From Lachnospiraceae bacterium UBA7160 (GTDB taxonomy: Bacteria; Bacillota; Clostridia; Lachnospirales; Lachnospiraceae): DNA of 13,291 bases. How positions within the stretch are numbered: the first letter of the stretch is position 1; every line of letters starts with the position of its first letter. Below the pieces are notes generated by a model, which was not told where the DNA came from, did not search any database, and saw only the letters and a list, made by a program, of their open reading frames with translations. This document shows positions 6,964 through 13,291 of this stretch, one piece after another. The stretch spans positions 4,313 to 17,603 of the forward strand of contig DKWE01000015.1 in the NCBI GenBank assembly GCA_002491565.1, read 5' to 3'. The translations under genes were made by a program, and so were the position numbers.

Positions 6964-9228
6964 ATGGAGAAAATTGAAGGATATGTGGACCACATTGTTT
7001 ACCGGAATGCAGAGAATGGCTATACGGTTATGGTGGTGTCTGCCCAGGATGGGGATGTGACGTGTGTCGGCTCGCTTTCCTATATTGGGGAGGGAGAAAA
7101 AATTGAGGCAGAGGGGACGTACCTTTCTCATCCTATGTATGGAGAACAGTTTAAGATCGAGACGTATGCGCTTCATGCGCCGGAAGATGAGGAAGCGGTA
7201 GAGCGATACCTGGGATCCGGGGCCATAAAGGGTGTCGGGACGGCGTTGGCGGCCCGGATTGTGCGGCGGTTCCACGGGGACACGCTGCGGGTGATTGAGG
7301 AGGAGCCGGAGCGGCTTGCGGAAATCAAAGGGATCAGTGAGCGCAAGGCAAGGGAAATTGCACAGCAGGTCTATGAGAAGCGCGATATGCGTGAAGCGAT
7401 GATTTTTTTGCAGCAGTTCGGTATCACGACGGCACTTGCGGTAAAGATTTTCGAAAAGTATGGGCGAAAGCTGTATGAGGTGATTCAGAAGAACCCGTAT
7501 CAGCTTGCGGATGATATCACAGGAGTTGGATTCCGGATTGCAGATGAAATCGCGAAGCGAGCCGGGGTCAGCTTTGATTCCGAATATCGTGTGAAGTGTG
7601 GGATTTCTTATGTGCTGCTCCAGGCGGGAGCAGACGGACACATTTATTTGCCCAAAGAGGTGCTGCTTGGCAGAACGGCGGAATTGCTTGGCGTACCACT
7701 GGAAAGTATTGATGAGTATCTGATGGATATGGCGGTGGAGCGGAAGATTGTGGTCCGGCAGGAGCAGGAGCAGACGCGGGTGTACAGTGCATCCGCCTAT
7801 TATATTGAGATGAAGACCGCACGGATGCTCTGTGACTTGAATCTTTCCGGAGAGGTGGACGAGGAAATCATTCGCAAAAAGATTGCAGTGATTGAGAAGG
7901 CCACAAACATTTTTCTGGATGATATGCAGAAGAAAGCTGTGATTGAGGCGGTGCGCTGTGGGCTGCTGATCATTACGGGAGGTCCTGGTACCGGAAAGAC
8001 GACAACCATCAATACACTGATTGCATATTTTGAGTCGGAGGGGCTGCGAATCCTGCTGGCTGCACCGACTGGCAGAGCAGCCAAGCGCATGACGGAGGCG
8101 ACTGGCTTTGAGGCGAAGACAATTCATCGGCTGCTGGAGGTGTCCGGATTGTCCGAGGACGGCACGGTGGTTGCTGGCTTTGGCAGAAATGAGCAGAATC
8201 CGCTGGATGCGGATGTGATCATTATTGATGAAATGTCCATGGTGGATGCTTATTTGATGGGATCGCTGCTGAGCGCAATCTCCATCGGGACGAGGCTGAT
8301 TATGGTAGGAGACGTGAATCAGCTGCCGTCAGTCGGACCGGGAAGTATTCTGAGGGATATGATTGCTTCCGGGCAGATTCCGGTTGCCAGGCTGACAAGG
8401 ATCTTCCGGCAGGCCCAGGAGAGCGACATCGTTGTCAACGCACATAAGATTAACCGGGGAGAGGAGATCGTGCTGGACAATAAGAGCCGGGACTTCTTTT
8501 TCCTGAAACGGCAGGATGCGAATGTGATTATCAGCGTTGTCATCCAGCTGGTGCGCGACAAAATGCCGCGCTACGTGGATGCGCAGCCATATGATATTCA
8601 GGTGCTGACACCAATGCGAAAAGGGCTGCTCGGGGTTGAGCGGCTGAACCGGATTTTGCAGGAATATCTGAATCCACCAGGCGCAGGAAAAGCGGAGTAT
8701 ACGCAGAATGACCGGCTGTTCCGCGAGGGGGATAAGGTCATGCAGATCAAGAACAATTATCAGATCGAGTGGGAAGTGCGCGGTCGATATGGGATTCCGG
8801 TTGAGAAGGGGCAGGGAATCTTCAACGGTGATATCGGGATTATACGGACGATCAACACGTCTGCGGAGCGGGTGACGGTTGAATTTGATGAGCAGCGCAT
8901 GGTGGAGTATCCATATTCCGGGCTGGAGGAGCTGGAGCACGCATATGCGGTGACGATACATAAGTCGCAGGGAAGTGAATATCCAGCGGTCGTAATCCCA
9001 TTGTTGTCCGGACCGAAGATGCTGATGACGAGGAATCTGTTGTATACTGCTGTGACGCGCGCGCGGAAATGTGTAACACTGGTGGGAGACGAGCAGACAT
9101 TTGAGCAGATGATAGCAAACACCATTGAGAGAAGGCGCTATACCACACTGGCGGAACGGATCCGGGAGTTGACGGAGTTGCAGAAGAACGAGCTGGAAAG
9201 AAATGAAGCGGGGCCAGAAAATGTCTGA
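6964..9228 (+). CDS. recD2: RecD2-type ATP-dependent 5'-3' DNA helicase (RecD without RecBC)
   Basis: RecD2 is a superfamily 1B helicase of DNA repair and fork maintenance, in organisms where it does not act in a RecBCD complex. The 754-residue protein starts with the family's OB-like N-terminal region (EGYVDHIVYRNAENGYTV), then a helix-hairpin-helix region (about 85-200, including IKGVGTALAARI and LAEIKGISERKA). The helicase core has Walker A GGPGTGKT (339-346), Walker B DEMSMVD (422-428), motif III GDVNQLPS (449-456), HKSQGSEY (666-673), and VTRAR (697-701) for motif VI. All core motifs are intact. An in-frame TGA at 6958-6960 makes ATG 6964 the first possible start, and it matches the family N-terminus. 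No proper Shine-Dalgarno is visible before it, and the leader is repeat-derived DNA. The last 18 or so residues, from LQKNELERN on, are encoded by the first copy of the downstream decayed repeat and may be a recent extension. Confidence 0.96.
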   Translation: MEKIEGYVDHIVYRNAENGYTVMVVSAQDGDVTCVGSLSYIGEGEKIEAEGTYLSHPMYGEQFKIETYALHAPEDEEAVERYLGSGAIKGVGTALAARIVRRFHGDTLRVIEEEPERLAEIKGISERKAREIAQQVYEKRDMREAMIFLQQFGITTALAVKIFEKYGRKLYEVIQKNPYQLADDITGVGFRIADEIAKRAGVSFDSEYRVKCGISYVLLQAGADGHIYLPKEVLLGRTAELLGVPLESIDEYLMDMAVERKIVVRQEQEQTRVYSASAYYIEMKTARMLCDLNLSGEVDEEIIRKKIAVIEKATNIFLDDMQKKAVIEAVRCGLLIITGGPGTGKTTTINTLIAYFESEGLRILLAAPTGRAAKRMTEATGFEAKTIHRLLEVSGLSEDGTVVAGFGRNEQNPLDADVIIIDEMSMVDAYLMGSLLSAISIGTRLIMVGDVNQLPSVGPGSILRDMIASGQIPVARLTRIFRQAQESDIVVNAHKINRGEEIVLDNKSRDFFFLKRQDANVIISVVIQLVRDKMPRYVDAQPYDIQVLTPMRKGLLGVERLNRILQEYLNPPGAGKAEYTQNDRLFREGDKVMQIKNNYQIEWEVRGRYGIPVEKGQGIFNGDIGIIRTINTSAERVTVEFDEQRMVEYPYSGLEELEHAYAVTIHKSQGSEYPAVVIPLLSGPKMLMTRNLLYTAVTRARKCVTLVGDEQTFEQMIANTIERRRYTTLAERIRELTELQKNELERNEAGPENV

Positions 9229-9564
9229 GTGGCAGGAGGGTGAGAAGATAGCAAAGCAGGAACACAAACGGTATAAGCTGCTGGAGAGCATGCCGGAAAG
9301 GAAGCGCTTCCAGAACGGAAATGATTGAGGTGGCAGGCAAGCGCGGGAGGAAGACAGCGGCGTATCTCTGGAGCTGTATAGGCTGTAGAAGCGCGAGCAG
9401 GAAAGAGGCGAAGCAGAGGGAAAAACTGCCTGAGTAATTAGGAGAACGAGCAAAACAGCAGTGGGGCGAGAAACTATCTGAGTCTGTATAAGCTGCAGGA
9501 GAACGGAGAGGAAGGAAACAGAACATCTCCGGGAACAGTCAAAGAGTAAACAAAGGAATGGGAG
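9176..9564. repeat. Decayed direct repeats (about 100-110 bases) overlapping the 3' end of recD2
   Basis: Four imperfect copies begin at 9176, 9276, 9381 and 9491 (steps 100, 105 and 110). Their starts read AGTTGCAGAAGAACG, AGCTGCTGGAGAGCA, GGCTGTAGAAGCGCG and AGCTGCAGGAGAACG. Copies 2 to 4 are each preceded by GTATA. Copies 1 and 2 also share AAATG followed by TTGAG- or CTGAG-TGGCAGG further in (about 9220-9236 and 9320-9338); CTGAGT recurs at 9225, 9430 and 9478. Copy 1 encodes the last residues of RecD2. The spacer 9229-9594 is strongly purine-rich on the + strand. It contains only short reading frames (for example 9203-9328, 41 codons; 9321-9437, 38 codons) without good ribosome binding sites, and I do not call them as genes. 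No terminator or promoter is evident. Confidence 0.6.
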
Positions 9565-9594
9565 ATACCGGGGGGAGAGAGCTGCGGTATCAAA

Positions 9595-10401
9595 ATGAGA
9601 AGAAATGAAAGACGGGCAGACAATGCAATGATTCTACAGCCGGAATGGCTGTGGAGGGTTGGAAAACGTGCAGCTGAGGGCGCACTGGATCTGCTTTGCC
9701 CACGCAGGTGTGCCATCTGCGATGAGGTATTGCCATGGGGGGTGCGCGGCTGCTGTGCGAGCTGTGCGCGGACATTGCCATGGGTACACGAGCCGTCCTG
9801 TATGAAATGCGGCAAACCGATTAGCCGCATGGATGTGGAGTACTGTCCGGACTGTGCAAAGTATGCGCATGTCTTTGACCGGGGAACAGCAGCCTTTACT
9901 TACACGGGACGGCTGCGTCAGTCGGTATACCGGATGAAAGCGGATAACCGCAGGGAATATCTGGATTTTTATGCAGTGGCGATGCTGCAGGCGCTGCGGC
10001 CGCGTCTGGGACTTTGGCAGCCGCAGCTGGTGCTGCCGGTGCCCATGTATTGGAGAAAAAAGTGTGTGCGCGGGTATAATCAGTCGGAACTTTTAGCAAA
10101 AAGAGTTGGAAGGCTGGCAGGGCTTCCAGTGGACTGCAGGGCACTCGCCTGTGTGAGAACGCATACGGCGCAGAAACTGCTCGGAAGGCGGGAACGGATG
10201 CAGAACCTGCGGGGAAGCTTCCTGCTAAAGAAAGAGCTGCCGGGGGTGGAGCGCGTACTGCTTGTGGATGACGTTTATACAACGGGAAGTACGATGGACG
10301 AGCTTGCACGTGTGTTGAAACAGAGCGGTATTCAAAAGGTTTACTTTCTGGTGCTGTGCACAGGAAGAGGAGAAAAGGTATTGTTCCGTGATGCTGGATG
10401 A
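9595..10401 (+). CDS. comF: ComF family protein (zinc-ribbon plus phosphoribosyltransferase-like domain)
   Basis: ComF-type proteins couple an N-terminal zinc ribbon to a phosphoribosyltransferase fold. In transformable bacteria they are needed for DNA uptake and are thought to aid handling of internalised single strands, in the cytoplasm. Visible: cysteines C35, C39, C42 then C54, C57, C69, C72, C84 and C87 for zinc binding, the basic segment YWRKKCVRGYNQSELLA, and the PRPP-type loop LLVDDVYTTGST (222-233) with the two aspartates at 225-226. At 268 residues it is somewhat longer than the usual 220-245. The start is uncertain: ATG 9595 has only a distant GGGGGAG (about 9570-9576), and ATG 9628, 11 codons later, is equally possible and closer to the conserved part. 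The gene stands between a repeat-filled spacer and the cdaA promoter, without other competence genes in view, so uptake function cannot be inferred from context. Confidence 0.92.
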   Translation: MRRNERRADNAMILQPEWLWRVGKRAAEGALDLLCPRRCAICDEVLPWGVRGCCASCARTLPWVHEPSCMKCGKPISRMDVEYCPDCAKYAHVFDRGTAAFTYTGRLRQSVYRMKADNRREYLDFYAVAMLQALRPRLGLWQPQLVLPVPMYWRKKCVRGYNQSELLAKRVGRLAGLPVDCRALACVRTHTAQKLLGRRERMQNLRGSFLLKKELPGVERVLLVDDVYTTGSTMDELARVLKQSGIQKVYFLVLCTGRGEKVLFRDAG

Positions 10402-10593
10402 AAGAGGTACGCTGGAATGCTCTGTAAGGAAGAAGACGAGTAAATTTAAGGCGTTCATCTTAAAACAGTGGATGGATGAATGAAAATGGGAATTTGCGGA
10501 CATTCAGGGAAAGCTTTCGAATATGCAGGCACATCCGGTATCTGCCAGGTAGACAGTGACAGGAGAAAAGCCTGGGAATACGAAAAAGATTGT
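10402..10593. other. Spacer without a convincing gene
   Basis: This stretch separates comF from the cdaA promoter. A 30-codon frame from 10391 and a 47-codon frame (10480-10623) are present but have weak ribosome binding sites and no family resemblance. A 6-bp AT-rich inverted repeat (TTTAAG 10445-10450, CTTAAA 10459-10464) is the only symmetry noted, and no T-tract terminator is seen. Confidence 0.5.
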
Positions 10594-10621
10594 TTGCACA
10601 GAAGGAAATGTGTGTTATACT
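10594..10621 (+). promoter_or_regulatory. Predicted extended -10 promoter of the cdaA-cdaR-HPr operon
   Basis: TATACT (10616-10621) is preceded by TGT, giving the extended -10 form TGnTATACT. The -35 candidate TTGCAC (10594-10599) is 16 bases upstream and matches only the first half of the consensus, which an extended -10 can compensate for. The leader to the ATG at 10660 would be about 30 bases, leaving no room for a riboswitch. Confidence 0.65.
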
Positions 10622-10659
10622 GAAATCGAATAAACTTGAAAAGGAAAGGAGCGCGCAAA

Positions 10660-11538
10660 ATGAGTCCGAGTAATCTGAAAATCTGGTTGCGGAATTATAT
10701 GTCATGGTTTACGACGCCGACTCTGGCGATTACCCTGACCGATGTGCTGGAAATTCTCATTTTGGCCTTTCTGGTGTATAGCTTTCTGCTTTGGGTTAAG
10801 AATACCAGGGCATGGACGCTGCTTAAGGGACTGATGGTACTGGTCATCTGTGTGTCTGTGGTCTATTTACTGCGTATGGATACCCTGATTTTTATAGTAA
10901 ACCGGGGGATTGATATTGCAATTACAGCGGCGATTGTCATTTTCCAGCCGGAGCTGAGGCGTGTGCTGGAGCAGATCGGAGAAAAGCAGATTGTGTCCGC
11001 GTTGCTTCCGATTGATACAAACCGCGTGACGGAACGGTTCAGTGACCGCACGGTCAATGAGATAGCGAAAGCTGCCGTGGAGATGGGAAAGGCAAAGACG
11101 GGTGCGCTGATTGTAATTGAGCAGAATGTTAAGCTGGATGAGTACGAGCGGACCGGGATTGTGTTGGATTCTGTTCTGACCAGTCAACTGCTGATCAACA
11201 TTTTTGAACATAATACGCCGCTGCATGATGGTGCAGTGATCGTCCGGGGCAATCGTGTCACAGCTGCAACGTGCTATCTTCCGCTGTCGGACAATATGAT
11301 GCTGAGTAAGGAGCTGGGTACAAGGCACAGAGCCGGGGTAGGCATCAGTGAGGTGACAGATTCTCTCACGGTGATTGTTTCGGAGGAGACAGGAGGGATC
11401 TCGATCGCGTATCGCGGCGAGCTGAAGCGGAATGTGTCCGCGGAGATGCTGAAGGAGCAGATTTCGCTTTTGCAGAATAAGACGCCGATGCAGAAGAAGT
11501 TCAGGCTCTGGAAAGGTTGGAATAAGAATGAAGCATAA
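10660..11538 (+). CDS. cdaA: Diadenylate cyclase CdaA (membrane c-di-AMP synthase)
   Basis: CdaA joins two ATP molecules into the second messenger cyclic di-AMP, which controls potassium and osmolyte transport and so cell-wall integrity. The 292-residue product has three predicted membrane helices (about 28-46, 55-73, 77-95) followed by the cytoplasmic DAC domain. The catalytic DGA motif is at 190-192 (HDGAVIV) and the RHR motif at 222-224 (GTRHRAGVG); GALIVIEQ (148-155) is the usual domain start. All signature residues are present, so it should be active. ATG 10660 is chosen because AAAGGAG (10645-10651) lies 8 bases upstream; an in-frame TTG at 10636 would place the ribosome binding site inside the gene. 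The 3' end overlaps cdaR by 11 bases, showing translational coupling. This is the CdaA/DacA type, not the DNA-scanning DisA type. Confidence 0.97.
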   Translation: MSPSNLKIWLRNYMSWFTTPTLAITLTDVLEILILAFLVYSFLLWVKNTRAWTLLKGLMVLVICVSVVYLLRMDTLIFIVNRGIDIAITAAIVIFQPELRRVLEQIGEKQIVSALLPIDTNRVTERFSDRTVNEIAKAAVEMGKAKTGALIVIEQNVKLDEYERTGIVLDSVLTSQLLINIFEHNTPLHDGAVIVRGNRVTAATCYLPLSDNMMLSKELGTRHRAGVGISEVTDSLTVIVSEETGGISIAYRGELKRNVSAEMLKEQISLLQNKTPMQKKFRLWKGWNKNEA

Positions 11539-12850
11539 ATTTACCCGCAATGTAGGGCTGAAGCTTCTGTCACTGCTTGTCGCTTTCATGATCTGGCTGC
11601 TGGTAGCGAATGTGAGTGATCCGACAACGGTAGCTTTGTTCCGGAATATCAAGATACAGACGGTGAATGAGGACAGCGTGGCGGAACTGGACAAGGTATT
11701 TGATGTTGTAGAAGACGGTGTGTATGGCGAAAATGTGGTCGTTCGTGTCCGGGAGAGGAGCAGCGTGATCAAGCAGCTGCGGGTGACGGATTTTAAAGTG
11801 ACTGCCGATATGGAAGCCGTCAATGAGATGGGCGCGATTCCGCTTCGTCTGGAATGCTCCAATCCGCAGATCAGTCTGGACGAGATGGAAGTCATTCCAT
11901 CTGTGATGAAGGTCAAGATGGAGCAGAAGAAGCAGAGTGAATTCATGATCTCAGTCACCACGACCGGTACTCCGGAAAATGGCTTTGAGGTGGGGACAAA
12001 GGAGGTTGTGCAGGGAAAGACGGTGCAGATCGCAGGGCCGGAGAGCCTGCTGCGGAGAATCGGGCAGGTAGAGGCTGAGGTCAGTGTTTCCCGCCTGCGG
12101 ACAGATCAGCGGATTACATCAGTGCTGAAGGTTCGGGATAAAAATGGAGACACACTGACAGAGAGTCAAATGCAGAGACTGCAGATCAAGGATTCCGATG
12201 GTGTGCTGCTTTCCAACAATGAAGTGATGGTGGATATCACACTCTGGAAGGTGATGGAGGATATTCCGGTCCAGATTAAAACGAGCGGCAAGCCTGCGTC
12301 GGGCTACCGGATTGCGAAAATTTCCACAGTGCCGGTGACAGTCAATCTGGTCGGCACGGATGAGGCTCTGGCGCGTTTGAACGGAAAAATTGTGGTGCAG
12401 GAGCCGGTATCGGTGGAGGGTGCATCTGAAAATGTGACGAAGGAGATTGACCTGAGCGAGACGCTTTCAGGAATCGAGGGACTGCGGCTGATCTCGGACA
12501 CGGATCCAACCATTTCTGTGACGGTACAGATTGAGAAGAGCGGGGATCAGATCTTGTCGGTTCCACTGTCCAATCTGGAGGTGCTGAATCGTCCGGATTC
12601 CGATAAAATCAAGCTGGCTATTTCTCCAGCGGATGAGGTACAGATCAGTATCCATTCCGAGGAAGGAGGGAAAACTCTGACGCTGAGCGATATCAGAGCA
12701 CGAGTGGATCTTGCGGAGTGTTCGAAAGAGGGAGTCTATGAGATCCCTGTGGAGATAGAGCTGCCTGAGGGGTATACGCTTGCTGAAGAAGTGAAACTGG
12801 TGGTAACTGCGACAAAGCAGGCAGAGGAAACAGAAAAAGCGGAGGAATGA
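11528..12850 (+). CDS. cdaR: YbbR-domain protein CdaR, regulator of CdaA
   Basis: CdaR binds and modulates CdaA at the membrane. The 440-residue protein begins with a short basic stretch and one hydrophobic helix (about 11-27, LKLLSLLVAFMIWLLVA), best read as an uncleaved signal anchor with the rest outside the cell. What follows fits about four YbbR repeats (roughly 35-130, 135-230, 235-325, 330-430), each rich in short beta strands; phrases such as PVQIKTSGKPASGY and VNLVGTDEALARLN are typical. The C-terminus is acidic (KQAEETEKAEE). The gene overlaps the end of cdaA by 11 bases, and a purine-rich GGAAAGG at about 11510 serves as a moderate ribosome binding site. Its stop overlaps an ATG in the ATGA arrangement with the next gene. 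Family assignment is firm; naming it CdaR rests on the adjacent cdaA. Confidence 0.93.
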   Translation: MKHKFTRNVGLKLLSLLVAFMIWLLVANVSDPTTVALFRNIKIQTVNEDSVAELDKVFDVVEDGVYGENVVVRVRERSSVIKQLRVTDFKVTADMEAVNEMGAIPLRLECSNPQISLDEMEVIPSVMKVKMEQKKQSEFMISVTTTGTPENGFEVGTKEVVQGKTVQIAGPESLLRRIGQVEAEVSVSRLRTDQRITSVLKVRDKNGDTLTESQMQRLQIKDSDGVLLSNNEVMVDITLWKVMEDIPVQIKTSGKPASGYRIAKISTVPVTVNLVGTDEALARLNGKIVVQEPVSVEGASENVTKEIDLSETLSGIEGLRLISDTDPTISVTVQIEKSGDQILSVPLSNLEVLNRPDSDKIKLAISPADEVQISIHSEEGGKTLTLSDIRARVDLAECSKEGVYEIPVEIELPEGYTLAEEVKLVVTATKQAEETEKAEE

Positions 12851-12852
12851 TA

Positions 12853-13134
12853 GTGATAAGCAGAAGAGTAAAGCTGAAAAATCAGCAGGGCCTTCACCTG
12901 CGTCCGGCGCGTGAGCTGTGCAGCATGGCGTCAGGGTATGAAGGCACCTCGGTCATGATTCATTTCCGGGGACGTGAGTTCAATGCGAAGAGTATGCTTA
13001 GCATCCTGAGTGCCTGTGTACAGAAAGAGGACGAGGTTGAGCTCGTATGCAGCGGACCGCAGGAACAGGAGGCGGCGGAGACACTGGCAGTGTTTCTGGA
13101 AACAGACGGGGAAGGTCCGTCTGCAACAAAATAA
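12853..13134 (+). CDS. HPr family phosphocarrier protein
   Basis: HPr proteins carry a phosphoryl group from enzyme I of the sugar phosphotransferase system to the EIIA proteins, and in Firmicutes are also regulated by phosphorylation at a serine. The active-site motif GLHLRPA is complete. With the GTG start at 12853 the histidine is residue 15, the canonical number, and the regulatory serine is residue 47 (NAKSMLSIL). GGAGGA (12841-12846) is 6 bases from this GTG, a good spacing, but only touches the alternative ATG at 12847, which overlaps the cdaR stop and adds two residues. The 93-residue length slightly exceeds the usual 85-90 through a non-conserved tail (TDGEGPSATK). The gene is translationally coupled to cdaR rather than beside ptsI. 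It could be the general HPr, or a specialised paralogue like Crh or NPr, although Crh lacks His15 and this protein has it. Confidence 0.9.
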   Translation: MISRRVKLKNQQGLHLRPARELCSMASGYEGTSVMIHFRGREFNAKSMLSILSACVQKEDEVELVCSGPQEQEAAETLAVFLETDGEGPSATK

Positions 13135-13291
13135 ACGAAGCGATGCAGCAGTATTGCCGGGTGAAGTGCATGCAGTTCGATGGACAGCCAGATAAGTATG
13201 CCTGAAGGAGAGAGCACCGGTGTGTTGGTTTCTGATACCTTAGAAGGTGTTTCAATAAGTGAATAAAAGAATCCCGGATGATGATTCATTG
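13135..13291. other. Spacer after the HPr gene, to the window edge
   Basis: No reading frame with family resemblance is seen. ACCTT-AG-AAGGT (13236-13247) is a short near-palindrome, and GAATC/GATTC (about 13271-13286) could form a weak hairpin, but neither has the T-tract of a terminator. The operon may continue beyond the window. Confidence 0.4.

Noticed and set aside
6862..8127. A 421-codon minus-strand frame opposite recD2
   Set aside because: It is antisense to a clear helicase gene, has no family resemblance, and is rich in residues typical of shadow frames.
9203..9328. A 41-codon frame overlapping the recD2 end
   Set aside because: It falls in the decayed repeat copies, has weak initiation signals and is not matched by an intact frame in the other copies.
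8329..9453. A 374-codon minus-strand frame opposite recD2 and the following spacer
   Set aside because: Shadow of recD2 and the purine-rich spacer; no start signal or domain.
10480..10623. A 47-codon frame before cdaA
   Set aside because: It overlaps the predicted cdaA promoter, lacks a good ribosome binding site and resembles no family I know.
10636..10659. TTG start giving cdaA eight extra residues
   Set aside because: The strong AAAGGAG would then lie inside the coding region, while ATG 10660 has it at ideal spacing.

Overview
The window looks like a chromosomal segment of a Gram-positive gut anaerobe of class Clostridia, most likely family Lachnospiraceae. I infer this from the protein sequences, the gene order (uvrB-uvrA, then mreB, recD2, comF, cdaA-cdaR) and a Lachnospiraceae-type palindromic spacer repeat; no search was run. 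All eight protein genes lie on the + strand, and every protein belongs to a known family. The unusual material is in the spacers.

Layout. 2-4632: the end of uvrB followed by complete uvrA (nucleotide excision repair). 4633-5485: an 853-base spacer with an imperfect 17-bp stem-loop, a 165-bp palindromic MITE-like element, a strong hairpin terminator, a block of alternative hairpins that may belong to a minus-strand small RNA, and a nested dyad running into the mreB promoter. 5486-6478: an mreB not followed by mreC or mreD. 6479-6963: a spacer mostly filled by nine in-register 40-base tandem units, several able to form a hairpin kept by compensatory changes. 6964-9228: recD2. 9229-9594: a second spacer built of decayed repeats about 100-110 bases long, the first copy of which is the 3' end of recD2 itself. 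9595-10401: comF-like gene. 10402-10659: spacer with an extended -10 promoter. 10660-13134: a tightly overlapping operon of cdaA (c-di-AMP synthase), cdaR (YbbR regulator) and an HPr-like phosphocarrier. 13135-13291: spacer to the window edge.

How the genes fit together. UvrA and UvrB recognise and verify DNA damage, RecD2 is a 5'-3' helicase of DNA repair, and ComF belongs to the competence/DNA-processing group. MreB and the CdaA-CdaR pair concern cell shape, cell wall and osmotic homeostasis. In many Firmicutes cdaA-cdaR is followed by glmM; here an HPr with its His15 and Ser47 takes that place, translationally coupled to cdaR. This suggests a link between sugar-phosphotransferase signalling and c-di-AMP control.

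I found no CRISPR array, tRNA, rRNA, phage gene or transposase gene.
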